In this document: positions 60,836 through 64,000 of the stretch, piece by piece
Layout: every line of letters begins with the position of its first letter
How positions within the stretch are numbered: position 1 is the stretch's first letter
NCBI GenBank assembly: GCA_021234155.1
Contig: JAJEKV010000013.1
Coordinates: 4,832,028-4,896,027 of the forward strand
DNA: 64,000 nt
Direction of reading: 5' to 3'
From: Isoetes taiwanensis
Taxonomy: Eukaryota > Streptophyta > Lycopodiopsida > Isoetales > Isoetaceae
Program-made: the position numbers and the translations under genes
Notes under the pieces: generated by a model
What the model was told of the DNA's origin: nothing
The model's input: the letters and a program-made list of their open reading frames with translations, nothing else
Database searches by the model: none

Positions 60836-62470
60836 TATGCATATATGAGAATCCAACTTGAGCATCTTAGTATATGTATTCAATCTACTTCTTTTTGATG
60901 CACCTTCCTCTATTTCTTCCAAAAATAAAACTCACCTTTTAAAATTACAATTCGGCCATGCAACAAAGGTTCGATCTTTTTCTCCGACGTGTCTCAATCG
61001 AGGGATGCCTGCAGGTAATGCTTTGTTGTTGAAATGGCCGGTAGCTAGGATTTTCACATGATTATTTTTCGGAGGAACTCCATGGGATCTTGCTTACGGA
61101 TCGGCTGATTCGATCTTGCAATTTCCCCCCCTCCTCTTCAAATTAATTAAATTGACATGTAACATTCCTCTCCAGTATTTGTTCAATCTCTGAATTATGG
61201 GATTAAATTAGTGGCGATCTAGAAGAGTAATGAACTTATATGAAAACCGACATAAGCTCGGCTTAAGTGTCCCCAGGAGTTCTTCAGTTCTTTACAGTTC
61301 TTGAATAGCAAGAAAATTTGATGCAAGATTAGGTGTGATTTTAAATTATCTTAGTTAATTGTAACGCTCTTTTTTAGCGAGTGAGTGAAATCTAATTTTT
61401 GGATTTCATATCTGGCGATCGTTGAACGATAGCTGGCCAAGGCCGCGCATTTCTTACGTCCATTAAGAGCAATGTCGTAAAGATTCGACCTCGATTTGAA
61501 GTCGATCCAAAATTTGAATAACACGCTTTCGCATCTATTGGACCGTCGATCTAAAATTCGATCGAATGAAACCCGTCGATCCAAAGGCGAATTTTCGAGC
61601 TCGAACTCAAGAACTCACGGCCCGGTAAGATCATTTACCAAAATGCAGCCCAAAGGTGTGCTACTTGAACCACAGGAGCCATGAAATTTGCTCAAGGATT
61701 AGTATTCTTCAATATTACGTATTGTCATTAGGTTCATCGTTCGATTCTTTGTTGGTGTTTAGGGTTTGTTCATTGATACATTTTATTGTCGGTCTGTTTG
61801 TTCTTTATTTTACGTCGATAAAATCTTCTACCGGTACTCGCCTCATACTATCACAATACATCATTTAAATGCTGCTTTTGCATAATTGTCCTTCTTTGTA
61901 TTTAATTGTCTAGTGATTAGCTGTTTTACATCTATAATTTGTGCGGCAATGAGTTAAATCTACCTTTGCGGATAAAATGGAGATACGTATTTAATTGTCA
62001 CGCGTGATTAAGCTACATTACGCATAATTTAATGCGGCGGGTTGTGGCGTCCCCTACTCCCCTATCACGATGCACAGGTATGCGACGGAAGGAGCCTTCC
62101 CTGGCAGCGGCTGCGGGGGCCATCCCTGACTCCCTCGATTGGAATGAGCGACAAGGGGAAGAGTGGATGGCGTCATTGCCGTCTTTCCATGGATTGACCT
62201 ATCTGCTCTGTGAGCGAATAAACAAACATGAGCACAAACTAGCGGTATACATAAATACAACCACCCAGGTAGAATTGACATAGCATCAACATCACAGAGA
62301 TAACAACATCACATAAACAATAGCGAAAGGGGAATCCTACCCAAGGCTTTCGGACTCAGGGGATGGCCCGATGTGGCTGGGCCTCGGGAGGATCATTCTG
62401 AGGGCAATTCATGGCAATGGATTTGGTAGCATAAATTATAACAGGGTAGTCCACACCATCCGCCCCTCCC
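60836..62470. other. no gene seen
   Basis: AT-rich, with a stretch at about 61490-61600 rich in GTCGATC and ATTCGATC words. Nothing coding is recognised. Confidence 0.4.
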
Positions 62471-62509
62471 GTTGAGCTTAAGAAATAGAAACCTTCATGT
62501 AACAGACAT

Positions 62510-63140
62510 CCTAGCTGCAGGCACATAAGGCAAAAGTGATGCTGACTTTGTTTGGCTTCACACTTTGGAGATGCATTTTCTCATAGCTTTCTGAGCATGT
62601 CTATGTTGGGCATAACCTGTTATGAGTACATTCCATCAGACAACATTTTGAGGATAGATCTTGTCAAAAACATGACAAGCAGCGTCAACGTTGCCACAAC
62701 TGACATACACGTGAACAAGCACACTGCCTATAAAAACATTTAACTGGCATCCTTCTTTCACTATCTCTGCATGAATCTGCGTTGCTACGCTTTGCTGCAA
62801 ATGCATTTGCTTAAATACTTGAATTTGCTTTAAGATGAATTTAATATAGGGGCTTTCCTCATCCGCATATAATGAAACACACATTTCTACAATATAAAAG
62901 TCATAGTCAAATTGAGGCATTAATACCTAGGCCCTGTGTCAATTCTTCACCAGTTTGCAAATCCTGTGTTGCAGCCGAGTATAGTAGTGCTTGTGCATTA
63001 GTGTTGATGGCCCAAATTCCACATCCTATATCTTGCACTGGACTCTTTCTCCCTGGCTTCAGGGGTTCTTGTTGGGTGGCTAAAGTGCTCTGCTTTATGG
63101 ACTTTGGATGTGGATGTTTCTCCCTGTGTTTACGAGTATC
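62510..63140 (-). pseudogene. pentatricopeptide repeat (PPR) protein fragment, decayed
   Basis: PLS-class PPR proteins act in organellar RNA processing and editing. Minus-strand codons read ATQIHAEIVKEGCQLNVFIG, then SVLVHVYVSCGNVDAACHVF and DKIYPQNVV, the standard IHA..(I).G...NVFVG..L..MY..CG....A..VFD.....NVV pattern. A stop replaces the Trp expected in NVVSWN at about 62634. WNVLITGYAQHRHAQKA follows, then a frameshift to MHLQSVKPNKVSITFALCAC. Upstream, SAATQDLQTGEEL resembles a previous repeat. Several breaks mean it is not functional. Confidence 0.7.
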
Positions 63141-63144
63141 CATG

Positions 63145-64000
63145 AAAAGTGCTTCCTCAAGGGAAGGCCACTAAAGTCTTGGGCATTTCTGTAGGTATAC
63201 ATATCTGTACTTTAGATGCATGGGATGTTCTAGTGGAAGGCCTGCGTAAGCATCTTTTTTGGTGGAATCTATTCTGGCTTTTTCTCTGGCCGGATAGTAG
63301 TTGCTAGCGGTTCTCAACAACACTCATGTGTATATGGCATCACGATGTGCTTGCCTCATAAACAAGGATTTCAAAGAGGTTTTGCTTGGTGTCCATAACT
63401 TCATTTGAAGTCTTGGGGCAAGTGTAGTTGTGAAAGTGTAGTCCACATGTATCAAAACCAAAATTTCTTTGGAGGTCTAGGTATGATTGACTTTCATCTG
63501 AGTAAAATTATGATATCTAAGCTCATTTGTCACTACGGTATGGTACATTTTATGCGGAATGAGGATTGGTTCTTGGCTTACTTGGCGATGTATTCCTTTT
63601 GGGCAGCTTATGGCGGTTCTTCCTTGGTACCCCTCTTTATCGACTTAATCCATATCAAATGCTTCCCCCTTCTTGAAGGGATTGCTTGATTCTTGGGAGG
63701 CGGTTCATTGTGCTATTTAAAATTAATCAGTGGTGTGTGTCCACGGGTAGGTTCTGTGTTGTTGTTGGATTCCTCACGGATAATCACATACCTTTGTGTG
63801 CTTTCTTGTACATCCATTGACTTCCGTGACATTGGAGGCTTCTTTATTATTCTCTCCGATTGGTGCTTGGTATGAGAAATTTGGACACTTGTTGACTTGG
63901 GGATAATTTAGGACTAAGTTCATGCTATCTCGATGGGGCCGAGCTTTCAGCGTAATAAAAATTTGTTGACATTACGCTTGACGCTCCTTCACTGAAAATC
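63145..64000. other. no gene named
   Basis: The plus-strand frame 63405-63689 (94 codons) is open but matches no family I recognise. The window ends here. Confidence 0.35.

Overview
This window reads as nuclear DNA of a land plant: long AT-rich tracts, many short degenerate repeats, transposon nests, plant-type gene fragments (PPR, TauE/SafE, TH2-type HAD phosphatase, DCN1-like) and very few intact reading frames. A non-seed vascular plant such as a fern or lycophyte is favoured, because the one intact recognisable gene is an intronless secreted GH25 muramidase, a family reported as horizontally acquired in the lycophyte Selaginella. That lineage call is inference.

Layout. 0-5.6 kb: tandem repeat arrays, no gene. 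5.6-6.0 kb: decayed TauE/SafE transporter exons (-). 6.66-7.64 kb: a 974-bp element with perfect 233-bp terminal inverted repeats that has captured a DCN1-like gene fragment, part of it inside the repeat. 8.9-9.6 kb: broken HAD phosphatase domain of the TH2 type. 9.6-10.6 kb: GC-rich segment of unknown origin. 10.65-12.16 kb: tandem array of a tRNA-related repeat. 13.2-13.3 kb: two more tRNA-related heads (-). 15.2-16.0 kb: the GH25 gene with its TATA box.

18.9-37.1 kb is a three-level nest. An outer 73-bp inverted repeat pair (70/73 identical) delimits 18.2 kb. Inside lie a protein-kinase fragment and a LINE (ORF1, endonuclease, reverse transcriptase). The LINE is split by a 13.6-kb insertion with about 33-bp inverted repeats resembling PIF/Harbinger ends, and it resumes at 36.46 kb with its C-terminal zinc-finger region and an ATT-repeat tail. 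The 13.6-kb insertion carries mostly minus-strand small ORFs, including a duplicated coiled-coil gene with TATA boxes. It also holds about ten copies of a 65-75-bp inverted-repeat module (left arm GATCACCGCGGCC, right arm GGCGTCGTGTGATC). This module family is the best candidate here for something undescribed.

37-48 kb: mostly anonymous decayed DNA with notable hairpins and a 120-bp ATT microsatellite. 48.2-60.8 kb: two direct copies of one large unknown repeat, the first lacking a 5-kb core through a deletion with short junction homology. 62.5-63.1 kb: PPR pseudogene (-).

Apart from GH25, almost every protein-like segment is broken. The window is best read as a repeat-rich intergenic region holding one expressed-looking gene.
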